From the NCBI GenBank assembly GCA_031553915.1, contig JAVBKT010000003.1:124001-188000 (forward strand): a stretch of 64,000 nt of DNA. The letters run 5' to 3'. The position numbers were made by a program, and so were the translations under genes. This DNA comes from HGM13862 sp031553915 (lineage in GTDB: Bacteria; Bacillota; Dehalobacteriia; UBA4068). Shown here piece after piece: positions 31,770 through 41,071 of the stretch. Every line of letters starts with the position of its first letter. The first letter of the stretch is position 1. The notes under the pieces were generated by a model. It had not been told where the DNA came from, did not search any database, and worked only from the letters and a program-made list of their open reading frames with translations.

Positions 31770-32436
31770 AAATTACTCCTGAAAATTTCGTCGGGAAATG
31801 AATAATTAAGGCCAGGCCTTCCTGATGGTCAATGGTTGCCTGGTCGGCAGTCATCACATTGCTGAGACAACGGCTGCTGCCATAAGACAAATTATACTGC
31901 TCAAGCGGATATTCAAAATTGGTCAAACAGATACCCTTGACTTCCGCACTGAGTGGCAGGATGCTGACTAAATCTCCCTTATTCCCGCTAAGCTCTTGAT
32001 GCCCCTGGCTATAGCTGATGATACAGTCATCGCCAAAGAAAGTAAAGCGTTCTATTTGCGTGGGCCAGGCGCAGGGGAAAAACACATTAGCAAAAAGATG
32101 ATCCATGCGTCCGCCCAAGCCGGCAAAAACAGCAATATTCCCGCTGTCCTTCTTCACGGCATAGGCAAAAGCAGCTTCGCCATCGGTAAAATTTTTGGCG
32201 CGGGGGTATCTTTTTTGCGGCACATCAGCAAAGAGTCCGTCCGGGATGCTATCAAAATCGCCCATCAGCAAATCCGGAACCAGCCCCAGCCCGGCTAAAT
32301 GCACTGCGCCGCCATCCACTGCCAGCAAATGTGGCCGGGGGATAAGCGCTGCCTGCGCCAGCAGCATCTCCTTTGCCAGGCCTTGCGGTTTTTCGCCTGC
32401 CAACACAAGTATAGTAGAAACAGCGCCCGTTTTCAT
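31756..32436 (-). CDS. thiN: Thiamine pyrophosphokinase
   Basis: A 226-residue enzyme transferring pyrophosphate from ATP to thiamine. Family motifs are LLAVDGGAVHL, LLMGDFDSIP (metal and ATP site), the KNFTDGEAAFAYA region replacing the usual DxTD block, and GGRMDHLFANV. The C-terminal domain has the expected SNVMTADQATI loop. ATG 32436 begins 4 nt after the upstream amidohydrolase stop. It overlaps the next gene by 14 nt. The DxTDxE motif is altered to FTDGE, which keeps the acidic residues. Confidence 0.88.
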   Translation of the reverse strand: MKTGAVSTILVLAGEKPQGLAKEMLLAQAALIPRPHLLAVDGGAVHLAGLGLVPDLLMGDFDSIPDGLFADVPQKRYPRAKNFTDGEAAFAYAVKKDSGNIAVFAGLGGRMDHLFANVFFPCAWPTQIERFTFFGDDCIISYSQGHQELSGNKGDLVSILPLSAEVKGICLTNFEYPLEQYNLSYGSSRCLSNVMTADQATIDHQEGLALIIHFPTKFSGVIYDSI

Positions 32437-32440
32437 CGGA

Positions 32441-33835
32441 CTACCGCCAGGCAGGGACAAACTGGCCATAGCCCCTGTTATCAATATCAACTTTGCCGTC
32501 TTCCATCAACACTTTGCCGCGTACTATAGTATAAGACGGTTTGCCTTTAACCTCTGTTCCGTCAAACAAAATATTTATGGCTTTGGCCTTGGTATACATA
32601 TTTTCGATGCTAATTGTGTATTCCTTCGTCAAATCAACAATAGCAAAATCGGCGTCAGAACCCACCTGGATAATGCCCTTTTGCGGAAAGAGCCCATGCA
32701 ATCTGGCCGTATTTTCCGAGATCAGGCAGGCCAGCTGCTCTATTGTCAGTTTGCCTTTGGATACCTGGTTAAGCATCAAAGGCAGCAAAAGCTCAACACC
32801 CGGCATACCGGCATAGGCTTTGCGAATGCCCTCAGTGAGACCAATGCTCTTTTCTTCGGCAATAAAGGGGGCGTGGTCTGAACCGATCATCGTAATCGTA
32901 CCATCCAAAAGATATGGCCACAAGCCTTCCATATCCTCCTGGCTGCGCAGCGGCGGATTGCATTTGGCATAAGGACCATATTGATCAATATGACTATGAT
33001 TATAGAGCAAATATTGCACACAAGTCTCTGCCATGACGTCAACCCCGTCCAGCTTAGCTTGACGGACCAGCTCGCAGGCAGCAGGTGTGGTGATATGGAC
33101 AATGCCCACCTTGCAGCCGGTAGCTTTGGCAAAATGGAGAATTGTCGCCACGCTTTCCACCTCTGCCACTGCTGGGCGGGAGCGGTAATGAAAATCATAA
33201 CCAGTATCTCCGCTCTCGATCAGTTTCTTCTCCAGAGCGGAGATCAAGGCGGCATTTTCACAATGGAAGAAAAAGCGTCCCTTGGTGGCGGCAGCTGCTT
33301 CCAGCATCAAATACAGCTGCCCGTCATCGCAAACAGTGATACCTTCAAACTCCGCCTCCCTGCCTTTGGGTGCGGCAGCGAGAAAGGTCTTAAAAGCCAC
33401 CACGCCCATATCCAGCAAAGACTGAAACTGATCGGTATTGCTGGCCCCGGCTGCGCCAAACATGGCAAAATCGACTATAGATTTAGCCGCTGCCGAATCG
33501 ATACGGTTTTGCAAATTGGCCGGATTATTAGCCGGCGGAACAGAGCTGGGCATCTCACAAAAAGTGGTCACGCAGCCAGCCGCCGCGGCACAAGAGCCGG
33601 TATAAAAATCCTCCTGATCCGGACGGTTGGGGTCACGAAAATGCACATGCGAATCAATAATGCCGGGGAGAACGACCAACCCCTTAGCATCGATAATGCG
33701 CTCCGCACGCAGCTTGGCGCTGGCGCCCAAAGAGGTGATAGAAAATATCTTGCCGCCATTGACGATAATATCGCCATCGAAAAAACGGTTATTGGCATAA
33801 TAATGGGCGTTTCTGATAATTAATTGAAATTCCAT
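32441..33835 (-). CDS. Cyclic amidohydrolase (dihydroorotase/allantoinase family)
   Basis: A 464-residue metal-dependent amidohydrolase. The metal ligands are seen in DSHVHFRDP (HxH), the carbamylated-lysine candidate in VAFKTFLA, FFHCENAAL, VGIVHITTPAA and the catalytic Asp in MIGSDHAPF. It is closest in pattern to allantoinase and the AllB-type dihydroorotases; true pyrimidine dihydroorotase (PyrC) is usually shorter and sits in a pyr operon. Neighbours here (tsaD, thiN) give no pathway clue. Reaction: hydrolysis of a cyclic amide ring; substrate not assignable from sequence. Confidence 0.85.
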   Translation of the reverse strand: MEFQLIIRNAHYYANNRFFDGDIIVNGGKIFSITSLGASAKLRAERIIDAKGLVVLPGIIDSHVHFRDPNRPDQEDFYTGSCAAAAGCVTTFCEMPSSVPPANNPANLQNRIDSAAAKSIVDFAMFGAAGASNTDQFQSLLDMGVVAFKTFLAAAPKGREAEFEGITVCDDGQLYLMLEAAAATKGRFFFHCENAALISALEKKLIESGDTGYDFHYRSRPAVAEVESVATILHFAKATGCKVGIVHITTPAACELVRQAKLDGVDVMAETCVQYLLYNHSHIDQYGPYAKCNPPLRSQEDMEGLWPYLLDGTITMIGSDHAPFIAEEKSIGLTEGIRKAYAGMPGVELLLPLMLNQVSKGKLTIEQLACLISENTARLHGLFPQKGIIQVGSDADFAIVDLTKEYTISIENMYTKAKAINILFDGTEVKGKPSYTIVRGKVLMEDGKVDIDNRGYGQFVPAWR

Positions 33836-33916
33836 TGTTTTCTCCTAAAAACAAGTCTTGCTCTTTGATGAAAAGTGCATCATTGCTGCGGGTTCTTTCG
33901 CAAAAAGTAGTTTTTT

Positions 33917-34924
33917 TTACATTATATCTAATCTTGGCTCCGCATTCAAGTTCAGTTCACAAAAATCTTTCGCGGCAAATTTGGCCAGGGCCGCAACGCC
34001 AATCATGGCTGCATTATCTGTACAATAGACCAATGAGGGCCAGATGACCTCAATACCTACGGCCTCTCCCCGCTCACTAAGCAGCTGGCGCAGGCGTTTA
34101 TTAGCAGCGACACCGCCAACCAGGGCAATGGTAGCCAACCCTTCCCTTTGCGCAGCTATAACTGCCTTGGCTGAGAGGACATCACAAATAGCCTCCTGAA
34201 AGGAGGCGGCAATATCATTAATATCTTGTTCGTTCAGGCTTTCGCCTTTCATCTGCCGCTGGTTGAGATAATTGAGCACTGCTGATTTCAAGCCGCTAAA
34301 GCTAAAATCATCGCTGCCCTCCATCCAGGCGCGGGGGAAAGCAACCGCATCCTTATTCCCTTGTTCGGCAACGCGGGATATCTCCGGGCCGCCGGGATAA
34401 GGCAAGCCCAAGGCGCGGGCAATTTTATCAAAAGCTTCCCCGGCCGCATCATCATGGGAGCAGCCCAACATCGTGCTGCTATGGGCATCTCTGATCAAAA
34501 GACCGCTATGGCTGCCGGAGACTACCAGAGCCAGATAGGGAAAAGCCGGTTGATGCTCAATATTAATCGCCTCAATATGCCCCTGCCAATGGTGTACAGC
34601 AATCAGCGGTTTATTTAAGGCCATCGCCAAGCCCTTGGCATAGGAAACCCCCACCAGCAGCGAGCCAACCAGCCCTGGGCCATTGGCAACAGCAACGGCG
34701 TCAATATCGGCAAAATGGCATTTGGCCGCAGTCAAAGCCTCTTCAACCACCGGATAGATCGCTTCCAGATGATGGCGGCTGGCAATTTCCGGCACAACGC
34801 CGCCATAAAGGCGGTGCACGGGAATTTGGCTGGCAATGATATTGGAAAGCACTTTATTATTATCAGCTACTACCGCAGCAGCTGTTTCGTCACAGCTTGA
34901 TTCAATTGCTAAGATTTTTACCAT
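33917..34924 (-). CDS. tsaD: tRNA N6-adenosine threonylcarbamoyltransferase TsaD
   Basis: A 335-residue Kae1/TsaD protein, the catalytic subunit forming t6A at A37 of ANN-decoding tRNAs. Key elements are ILAIESSCDETAAA, the metal-binding HHWQGHIEA (HxxxH), GDDAAGEAFDK-like HDDAAGEAFDKIAR and VGGVAANKRLR. It follows tsaE, tsaB and rimI in the same direction. Together these three Tsa proteins carry out the second step of t6A synthesis; the first-step enzyme TsaC/Sua5 is not in the window. Confidence 0.97.
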   Translation of the reverse strand: MVKILAIESSCDETAAAVVADNNKVLSNIIASQIPVHRLYGGVVPEIASRHHLEAIYPVVEEALTAAKCHFADIDAVAVANGPGLVGSLLVGVSYAKGLAMALNKPLIAVHHWQGHIEAINIEHQPAFPYLALVVSGSHSGLLIRDAHSSTMLGCSHDDAAGEAFDKIARALGLPYPGGPEISRVAEQGNKDAVAFPRAWMEGSDDFSFSGLKSAVLNYLNQRQMKGESLNEQDINDIAASFQEAICDVLSAKAVIAAQREGLATIALVGGVAANKRLRQLLSERGEAVGIEVIWPSLVYCTDNAAMIGVAALAKFAAKDFCELNLNAEPRLDIM

Positions 34925-34950
34925 ATTGTCCTCTTTAGCACTGTCTTCTT

Positions 34951-35403
34951 TTATAGATCAGCCCACATAATTAAAGCCGCCTCATCCGGTAGGTCATAAT
35001 AATGCGGCCGCTGCCCTGCCACGCTAAAACCAACTTTGGCATACAAATGCTGGGCATCAAGATTGCTTTCACGCACCTCCAGTGTCATTTTTGCGGCTCC
35101 TTTGGCTTTGCACACCGCCATCAGCTGGCGCATAATGATTTCGCCAAAGCCCCGGTGGCGAAGGTCCGGCCGTACCGCGACATTGGCAACATGCCCTTCA
35201 TCAACAATCAGCCAAAACCCGGCAAAAGCAATCAGCTGCTCTGCGCTAAAGATACCGAAAAAATGCGCCAACTGATTATGACATAATTCATTGGCATAGC
35301 TCTCTATGCTCCAGGGATGCGCAAAAGACGCTTTTTCAATCTCCATCACCTGCGTGATATCCGCAAACTCAAGTCTGCGAAAAATAAGCTCCGGCTTATT
35401 CAC
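34951..35403 (-). CDS. rimI: Ribosomal-protein-alanine N-acetyltransferase RimI
   Basis: A 150-residue GNAT enzyme acetylating the N-terminal alanine of ribosomal protein S18. The acetyl-CoA motif is VAVRPDLRHRGFGEIIM, and LEVRESNLDAQHLYAKVGF is the RimI-specific C-terminal signature in two parts. GTG start at 35403 with GGAGGAC 4 nt upstream. It overlaps tsaB by 8 nt and sits between tsaB and tsaD, the conserved gene order in Bacillota. Confidence 0.93.
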   Translation of the reverse strand: MNKPELIFRRLEFADITQVMEIEKASFAHPWSIESYANELCHNQLAHFFGIFSAEQLIAFAGFWLIVDEGHVANVAVRPDLRHRGFGEIIMRQLMAVCKAKGAAKMTLEVRESNLDAQHLYAKVGFSVAGQRPHYYDLPDEAALIMWADL

Positions 35404-36085
35404 GGCAGTCCTCCAATCTTTTCTCTTCCGCCTCGGATAAACGCAGATACAGCGGCACTAATGCACTTATCGGCGTAAAATTCGCCTGCGCAAATTTTTC
35501 TGTGGCCAGCAAAGCTGCTGCCTCGGCCATGAATAAAGTATTGCCGTGGCTGGGCAGGCAAAATTTATCAGCCAGGCTTTGCGCAAAAATGGCCCTCCCC
35601 GATTTCAAACCATCGCCGGTAAAGACAATCTTTTCTCCTATTGCCGCCAGCTCTTCCGCTAAAGCCTGCGGAGCAATTGCCCGGTCAGGGCTCAGGCGCT
35701 TACCATCAGCAAACAAGGCCGTATATACTTGATCGCGTCTGGCATCAAATATCGGCGCCACATATCCTGTTTCTCCCGCTGTTTGCGCCATTGCATCAAG
35801 AGAAGAAACGCCAATCAGCGGCTTATCCAAAGCATGAGCAAAAGCTTTAACCGTAGCAATGCCGATCCTGAGACCGGTGAAGCTGCCGGGGCCGATCGTC
35901 ACGGCAAAGGCATCCATCTCCGCCAAAGCCAGCTGATTCTCGGCCAGCAGTTGCTGTAAACAAGGCAGCAGCTCCAAGGAATGGTTTTTGCCGCTATCCA
36001 AGCCAAAGCAGGCAATAATTTGCCCATCCTCCGCTATGGCCGCGCTTAATGCTGTTCCCGATGTATCAATAGCTAAAAGCTTCAT
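35396..36085 (-). CDS. tsaB: t6A biosynthesis protein TsaB
   Basis: A 229-residue inactive TsaD paralogue that forms the scaffold of the TsaB-TsaD-TsaE complex. It shows MKLLAIDTSGTALSAAI at the start and VTIGPGSFTGLRIGIATVKA (about residues 62-81), but lacks the metal-binding histidines of TsaD. ATG 36085 is chosen from homology; the open frame extends 57 codons upstream over tsaE. It overlaps tsaE by 20 nt. Confidence 0.95.
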   Translation of the reverse strand: MKLLAIDTSGTALSAAIAEDGQIIACFGLDSGKNHSLELLPCLQQLLAENQLALAEMDAFAVTIGPGSFTGLRIGIATVKAFAHALDKPLIGVSSLDAMAQTAGETGYVAPIFDARRDQVYTALFADGKRLSPDRAIAPQALAEELAAIGEKIVFTGDGLKSGRAIFAQSLADKFCLPSHGNTLFMAEAAALLATEKFAQANFTPISALVPLYLRLSEAEEKRLEDCRE

Positions 36086-36545
36086 CCATCCACCCCTGCT
36101 TGTCCCGGTCATAAACAAATTCGAGCAAGCGTTCATTATCTTCTGTTCCTCGTTCAATATGCAGCTGAATAGCGTCCGGTGGCAGCCACTCATCAATATA
36201 GCCGGGCCACTCGACAAAAACCACATTTTCTTGAGCAAAACAATCTTCAAGCCCAATCAGGGCGATTTCTTCTTCGGACAATCCTTCCAGACGGTAAGCG
36301 TCAATATGGGCAAAATTAGCCTTTTCCGCCGCATAGATGCGGAAAAAAACATAAGTGGGGCTGACGACAATCTCATCAATGCCCATGCCCCGCGCCAGAC
36401 CGGCGGCAAAACAGGTTTTGCCCATGCCCAGTTCGCCATAAACAGCAAGTACTGTTCCGGCAGGGATATGCCTTCCTAAACGGCGCGCTATGATAGTTGT
36501 CTGCTCAGGGGAATGGGTGGTAATCAGTCTAGAGGTTTTCGTCAC
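36066..36545 (-). CDS. tsaE: t6A biosynthesis ATPase TsaE
   Basis: A 159-residue ATPase of the t6A system. The Walker A motif is YGELGMGKTCFAAG, followed by SPTYVFFRIY and HIDAYRLEG, with a conserved VEWPGYI block. The start is taken as GTG 36545, the first codon fitting the family length, with a GAGG 9 nt upstream. It overlaps the C26 peptidase gene by 17 nt and tsaB by 20 nt. Confidence 0.93.
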   Translation of the reverse strand: MTKTSRLITTHSPEQTTIIARRLGRHIPAGTVLAVYGELGMGKTCFAAGLARGMGIDEIVVSPTYVFFRIYAAEKANFAHIDAYRLEGLSEEEIALIGLEDCFAQENVVFVEWPGYIDEWLPPDAIQLHIERGTEDNERLLEFVYDRDKQGWMDEAFSY

Positions 36546-37263
36546 CTTCCTCTGCCTCCTCAGCCTTAGCAGAATTGCTTGCCATAATTTGCAGGATAAA
36601 ATCACGAAAAATACCACTAACCGGCAATAAGGTTTCCGGATGCCACTGTATGCCTACCGCATAGCGGGATTTATCGCGGGCTGTCATCGCCTCGATAACC
36701 CCGTCAGGAGCAGTAGCGGCAGAAACAAAATCAGCTGCCAGACGCTTGATAGCCTGATGATGGGAGCTATTGACCATGATATCTTCACCCAGCACCTGGC
36801 ACAGATGTTCATCGCTGATATGAACCGGGTGGCTGGGTTTTTTCATTTCTTCTTTTTGCTTATGACTGATACGCTCAAAGCCGGCAAAAGCCAGATCCTG
36901 ATAAATGCTGCCTCCCATGGCAATATTCAGCCCTTGCATACCACGGCAAATGGCTAAAATGGGGATATTTTTTTCCCAGGCCGCTTTGATTAAAGCGATC
37001 TCAAAAATATCACGCTCTGGTTCATATTGGCATTCTACCGGTTCCGGCAATTCGCCAAAATGCTCCGGAGCAAAATCATCGCCGCCGGTCAGCATCAGGC
37101 CGTCAATGCTCTCAAGATATTCATCAATCAAATCCAATTGGGTAATCGGCAGCAACAGCGGCAGGCCGCCTGCCATCTCAATTACCCGGCTATAATCGCG
37201 GCGCATTTTATAACCGCCATATTCATCATATTGGGTTATGGTCATGCCAATACGCGGACGCAC
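36529..37263 (-). CDS. Class I glutamine amidotransferase-like hydrolase (peptidase C26, PuuD-like)
   Basis: A 244-residue protein of the gamma-glutamyl-gamma-aminobutyrate hydrolase family. The catalytic triad is visible: the nucleophile Cys in ILAICRGMQGLNI, and His and Glu in GIQWHPETL. The oxyanion region GLMLTGGDDFAPEHFGE is typical. PuuD releases 4-aminobutyrate from its gamma-glutamyl conjugate, but clostridial members are mostly untested. GTG 37263 is favoured, with AAAGGG 9 nt upstream; TTG 37272 is inside that spacing. First gene of the tsa block. Confidence 0.87.
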   Translation of the reverse strand: MRPRIGMTITQYDEYGGYKMRRDYSRVIEMAGGLPLLLPITQLDLIDEYLESIDGLMLTGGDDFAPEHFGELPEPVECQYEPERDIFEIALIKAAWEKNIPILAICRGMQGLNIAMGGSIYQDLAFAGFERISHKQKEEMKKPSHPVHISDEHLCQVLGEDIMVNSSHHQAIKRLAADFVSAATAPDGVIEAMTARDKSRYAVGIQWHPETLLPVSGIFRDFILQIMASNSAKAEEAEEGDENL

Positions 37264-37324
37264 AAAAATCAACCCTTTCTTTTGGGTAATAATCTATATT
37301 ATACCACAATTATGCTTTTAATGC

Positions 37325-39250
37325 TTAATCCAGCTCAAAGCTGCCGGTATAAAGTTGATAATAGCGTCCTTTCATGGCCAACAGTTCGTCATGGTCTCCG
37401 CGCTCAATAATATTGCCGTTCTCAATGACCAAAATGGCATTGGCATTACGCACAGTGGAAAGACGATGGGCAATGACAAATACTGTTCTGCCTTCCATCA
37501 GCTGATCCATACCCTGCTCAATCAAAGCTTCCGTACGCGTATCAATGCTGCTGGTCGCCTCATCAAGGATTAAAACAGGCGGATCATTAACCGCTGCCCG
37601 GGCAATGGAGAGCAGCTGCCGCTGTCCGGCAGAAAGATTAGCGCCATCCTCGGTAATCACGGTATCATAGCCATCTGGCAAATGGCTGATAAAATAATCA
37701 GCATTGGCCAGCTTAGCAGCTGCGACTACTTCTTCATCAGATGCTTCAAGCCGCCCATAGCGGATATTCTCGCGCACTGTGCCGGTGAACAGATGGGTAT
37801 CTTGCAGCACCATAGCTAAAGAACTGCGCAATTCATATTTATTAATATCGCGGATATCTATACCATCATAGGTGATAGAGCCCTGGTCAATATCATAAAA
37901 ACGGGTCAACAAATTGGTGATAGTGGTTTTGCCAGCGCCGGTGCTGCCGACCAAAGCAATTTTTTGCCCTGGCTTGGCATAGAAGCTGACATCATGCAGC
38001 ACTGTTTTTTCCGGCTCATAGCCAAAGGTAACATCATGGAAACGGACATCGCCTTTGAGCTCCGTATAAGCAACTGTGCCATCCTCAGCTGTTTGTTTCC
38101 AGGCCCACTGGCGGCTCAGCTCCTCAGTCTCGGTCATATTACCGTCCGAATCATATTTAACCCGCACCAGACGCGCCTGGCCATGGTCTTGCTCCAGCGG
38201 TTCGTCTATCAGGTTGAAGATACGTTCAGCCCCGGCCAGCGCGCTCAAAATAGAATTAAACTGCTGAGAAACGCTTGCCACCGGCTGGGCAAGATTGCGG
38301 GTATACTGCAAAAAGCTGCCGATGCCGCCCAAATCAAAGCGACCGTTAATAGTCATAATTGCGCCAACCACTGCCACCAAAGCATAATTAAGATAGCTTA
38401 AATTGCTCATCACCGGCATGAGAATATTGGCAAAAGTATTGGCTCCTTTGGCTGCATCACAGAGGTTTTCATTCAAGTGGTCAAAATTATTTTTTGCCTG
38501 CTCCTCATGGGAGAAAACTTTGACTACCTTGACGCCTGAGGTCATCTCTTCAATATAGCCGTTGATTTCGCCTAAGGCTTGTTGTTGCTTTTTAAAATAT
38601 GCGCTGGCGCGGCCGCCAATTTTTCGCACTGCCAAAATCATTATGGCCAGCATAAATACAACCAGGATAGTTAGAAGCGGGTTCATGACCAGCATCATCA
38701 CAAACACGCCGATAATTGTCAGCAAAGCGTTAAACATCTGGGTCACGCCTTGGCTCATCATTTCCCGCAGGGCATCGGTATCATTGGAATAACGGCTCAT
38801 CAGTTCGCCATGGGTATGGCTGTCATGATATTTCAAGGGCAGGCGAATCATATGCTGGTACATTTCATTTCGCACCTGCAAAAGTACGCCGGTGGATATT
38901 TTCAGCATCACTCGCTGATAGAGATAGGTGGCTGCAATACCTATGACATAAACTATTGCCATCACTAAAATCAGCTGCAAAAACCCTGACAAATCGGGAT
39001 TTTGCTGACCGATAAACGGCACCACATAATCATTGACTAAAGGACGGATCAAATACGTTCCCGCCACGCCGGCCACAACAGTGAGAATAATGCATACTCC
39101 AATTACAACCAGCTGCCAACGGTAGCCTAACATATACTTTAACAGCCGGGACAGGGTCGCTTTAACATTTTTGGGTTTCTGCATCGCCCGCATCTGTCTG
39201 TTCATACCATTATTGCTATTACTATTAGCATCTTTTTTGTCTCTGGGCAT
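37325..39250 (-). CDS. ABC exporter half-transporter, canonical nucleotide site
   Basis: A 641-residue fused membrane/ATPase subunit of the multidrug/lipid exporter type. Six membrane helices lie in about 40-340; the ATPase follows. Walker A is GSTGAGKTT, signature LSAGQRQLL, Walker B ILDEATSSID with catalytic Glu, and H-loop AHRLSTV. About 40 extra residues lie before the Q-loop side of the ATPase (KYDSDGNMTETEELSRQWAW). The start codon directly follows the stop of the partner gene. The partner has degenerate residues, so the pair forms an asymmetric heterodimer like LmrCD or TM287/288. Substrate unknown. Confidence 0.92.
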   Translation of the reverse strand: MPRDKKDANSNSNNGMNRQMRAMQKPKNVKATLSRLLKYMLGYRWQLVVIGVCIILTVVAGVAGTYLIRPLVNDYVVPFIGQQNPDLSGFLQLILVMAIVYVIGIAATYLYQRVMLKISTGVLLQVRNEMYQHMIRLPLKYHDSHTHGELMSRYSNDTDALREMMSQGVTQMFNALLTIIGVFVMMLVMNPLLTILVVFMLAIMILAVRKIGGRASAYFKKQQQALGEINGYIEEMTSGVKVVKVFSHEEQAKNNFDHLNENLCDAAKGANTFANILMPVMSNLSYLNYALVAVVGAIMTINGRFDLGGIGSFLQYTRNLAQPVASVSQQFNSILSALAGAERIFNLIDEPLEQDHGQARLVRVKYDSDGNMTETEELSRQWAWKQTAEDGTVAYTELKGDVRFHDVTFGYEPEKTVLHDVSFYAKPGQKIALVGSTGAGKTTITNLLTRFYDIDQGSITYDGIDIRDINKYELRSSLAMVLQDTHLFTGTVRENIRYGRLEASDEEVVAAAKLANADYFISHLPDGYDTVITEDGANLSAGQRQLLSIARAAVNDPPVLILDEATSSIDTRTEALIEQGMDQLMEGRTVFVIAHRLSTVRNANAILVIENGNIIERGDHDELLAMKGRYYQLYTGSFELD

Positions 39251-40978
39251 TTATTGCACCCCCTTTTGCTGGGAGTAAAAGACTTCTCCATAAACTTCAT
39301 TGCGATCTAACAATTGCTGATGGTTGCCAATATCAATAACCCGCCCCTCATTCATGACAATAATTTTATCAGCGTCCATCACTGAGCTGATACGCTGGGC
39401 AATAGTAATCGTGGTCACATTTTCCAGATTAACCCGGAAGCCTTCGCGTATTCTGGCATCAGTTGCCGTATCAACAGCTGAGGTGCTGTCATCAAGAATG
39501 ACCACCCGCGGGTGTTTCAGCAGCGCCCGGGCAATACACAGCCGCTGTTTCTGCCCGCCGGACAAATTGACGCCGGCCTGCCCCAGCACAGTATCATAAC
39601 CCTCTGACATCGCCATAATAAAATCATGCGCTTCAGCAATTTGACATACCCGTACCAGGTCTCCATCACTGGCGTTGGCATCGCCCCAGCGCAGGTTTTC
39701 GGCAACCGTCCCGGAAAAGAGCAGATTGCCCTGCAGAACCATGGCCACATTATCGCGCAGCTCTTCCAGGCGGTAATCACGCACATCATGGCCTCCTACT
39801 TCTACCGTGCCGTCAAGCACATCATACAGGCGGGGTATTAGCTGTACCAGTGTAGTTTTACCGGAGCCGGTGCCGCCAATAATGCCCACGCGCTCACCGG
39901 AATTAATCGTAAAATTAATATCTTCCAGATTAATCTTTTCCCGGTCTTTGGCGTAGCTGAAATTGACATGGCTAAAGCTGATGCTGCCGTCCTGAACATG
40001 CGGTGCATCAACAGCGGCATTATTTGTAATATCCGGCTCTTCGTCAAAGATTTCTCCGATACGCTGTATTGACGCACGGGAAATAACAATAGTGAGAAAA
40101 GCCATTGATATCATCATCAGGGACATCAAAATCTGCGCCACATAGCCGATGAAGCTGAATAAAGCGCCTGCCTCCATCGTGCCGCCAATGATTTGGTTGC
40201 CGCCAAACCACAGTACAGCGATAATGCAGGCATACATAGCTGTCATCATCACCGGCATAGCAAAGATAACCACCTTCTCCGCCCGCAGCTGGAAGTTGCG
40301 CAAGGTTGAGGCAGAAACGCCGAAATTATCACACTCATAATCTTCGCGCACAAAAGCCTTGATCACACGAATAGCGGTCAGCTTTTCCTGCACCTCGCCA
40401 TTCATCTCATCATATTTTTCCAACATTTTGCCAAAGCGGGGATAAGCCACACGCATAATCAGGATAATCGCCACTGCCAGGATCGGCAAAGCAACTAAAA
40501 AGACCACTGCCAGTGAGGCATTAATTGTTAATGCCATAATCGTGGCAGCGATGAGCATCACCGGCGCGCGCACCAGCATACGTATGCTCATCATATAGGC
40601 TGTCTGCGTATTAGTGACATCAACAGTCAGCCTGGTGAGCAGGCTGGCAGAGCTAAAGCGGTCAATATTGGCAAAGCTGAAATCCTGAATATTATGGAAC
40701 AGCCTGGCGCGTACATTCTTGGCAAAGCCGGTAGCAGCTACCGCGGCGAAACGGCCGCCCAAAGTACCGCAAGCAAAGGATGCCATGGCGATTAACACCA
40801 TCAGCAAGCCTGTTTTGAGCACATAGGCCAAATCTGCATTGGCAATACCAATATCGACAATTCTCATCATCAAAAAGGGGATAAAAACCTCCAAAATCGT
40901 CTCAACTATCACAAAGACAGATGTCAAAATGGAGGTTTTGCCGTATCCCTTGATGCAAGAAAATAATTTTTTTATCAT
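39251..40978 (-). CDS. ABC exporter half-transporter, degenerate catalytic residues
   Basis: A 575-residue exporter subunit with six membrane helices then the ATPase: Walker A GGTGSGKTT, signature LSGGQKQRL, Walker B VVILDDSTSAVD. The catalytic Glu is replaced by Asp, and the H-loop reads AQRISSV with Gln instead of His, the hallmarks of the degenerate site in heterodimeric exporters. ATG 40978 follows AGAAGGG. It abuts the partner gene (stop then ATG with no gap), ensuring paired translation. Confidence 0.92.
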   Translation of the reverse strand: MIKKLFSCIKGYGKTSILTSVFVIVETILEVFIPFLMMRIVDIGIANADLAYVLKTGLLMVLIAMASFACGTLGGRFAAVAATGFAKNVRARLFHNIQDFSFANIDRFSSASLLTRLTVDVTNTQTAYMMSIRMLVRAPVMLIAATIMALTINASLAVVFLVALPILAVAIILIMRVAYPRFGKMLEKYDEMNGEVQEKLTAIRVIKAFVREDYECDNFGVSASTLRNFQLRAEKVVIFAMPVMMTAMYACIIAVLWFGGNQIIGGTMEAGALFSFIGYVAQILMSLMMISMAFLTIVISRASIQRIGEIFDEEPDITNNAAVDAPHVQDGSISFSHVNFSYAKDREKINLEDINFTINSGERVGIIGGTGSGKTTLVQLIPRLYDVLDGTVEVGGHDVRDYRLEELRDNVAMVLQGNLLFSGTVAENLRWGDANASDGDLVRVCQIAEAHDFIMAMSEGYDTVLGQAGVNLSGGQKQRLCIARALLKHPRVVILDDSTSAVDTATDARIREGFRVNLENVTTITIAQRISSVMDADKIIVMNEGRVIDIGNHQQLLDRNEVYGEVFYSQQKGVQ

Positions 40979-41071
40979 TTTTTGCCCTTCTTCAACCAAG
41001 GATTTCAGGTATTATTCTATTCCTGATCTCCCCGGATCGTATCTCACAATTATTAACTGAAGATGAAATAG

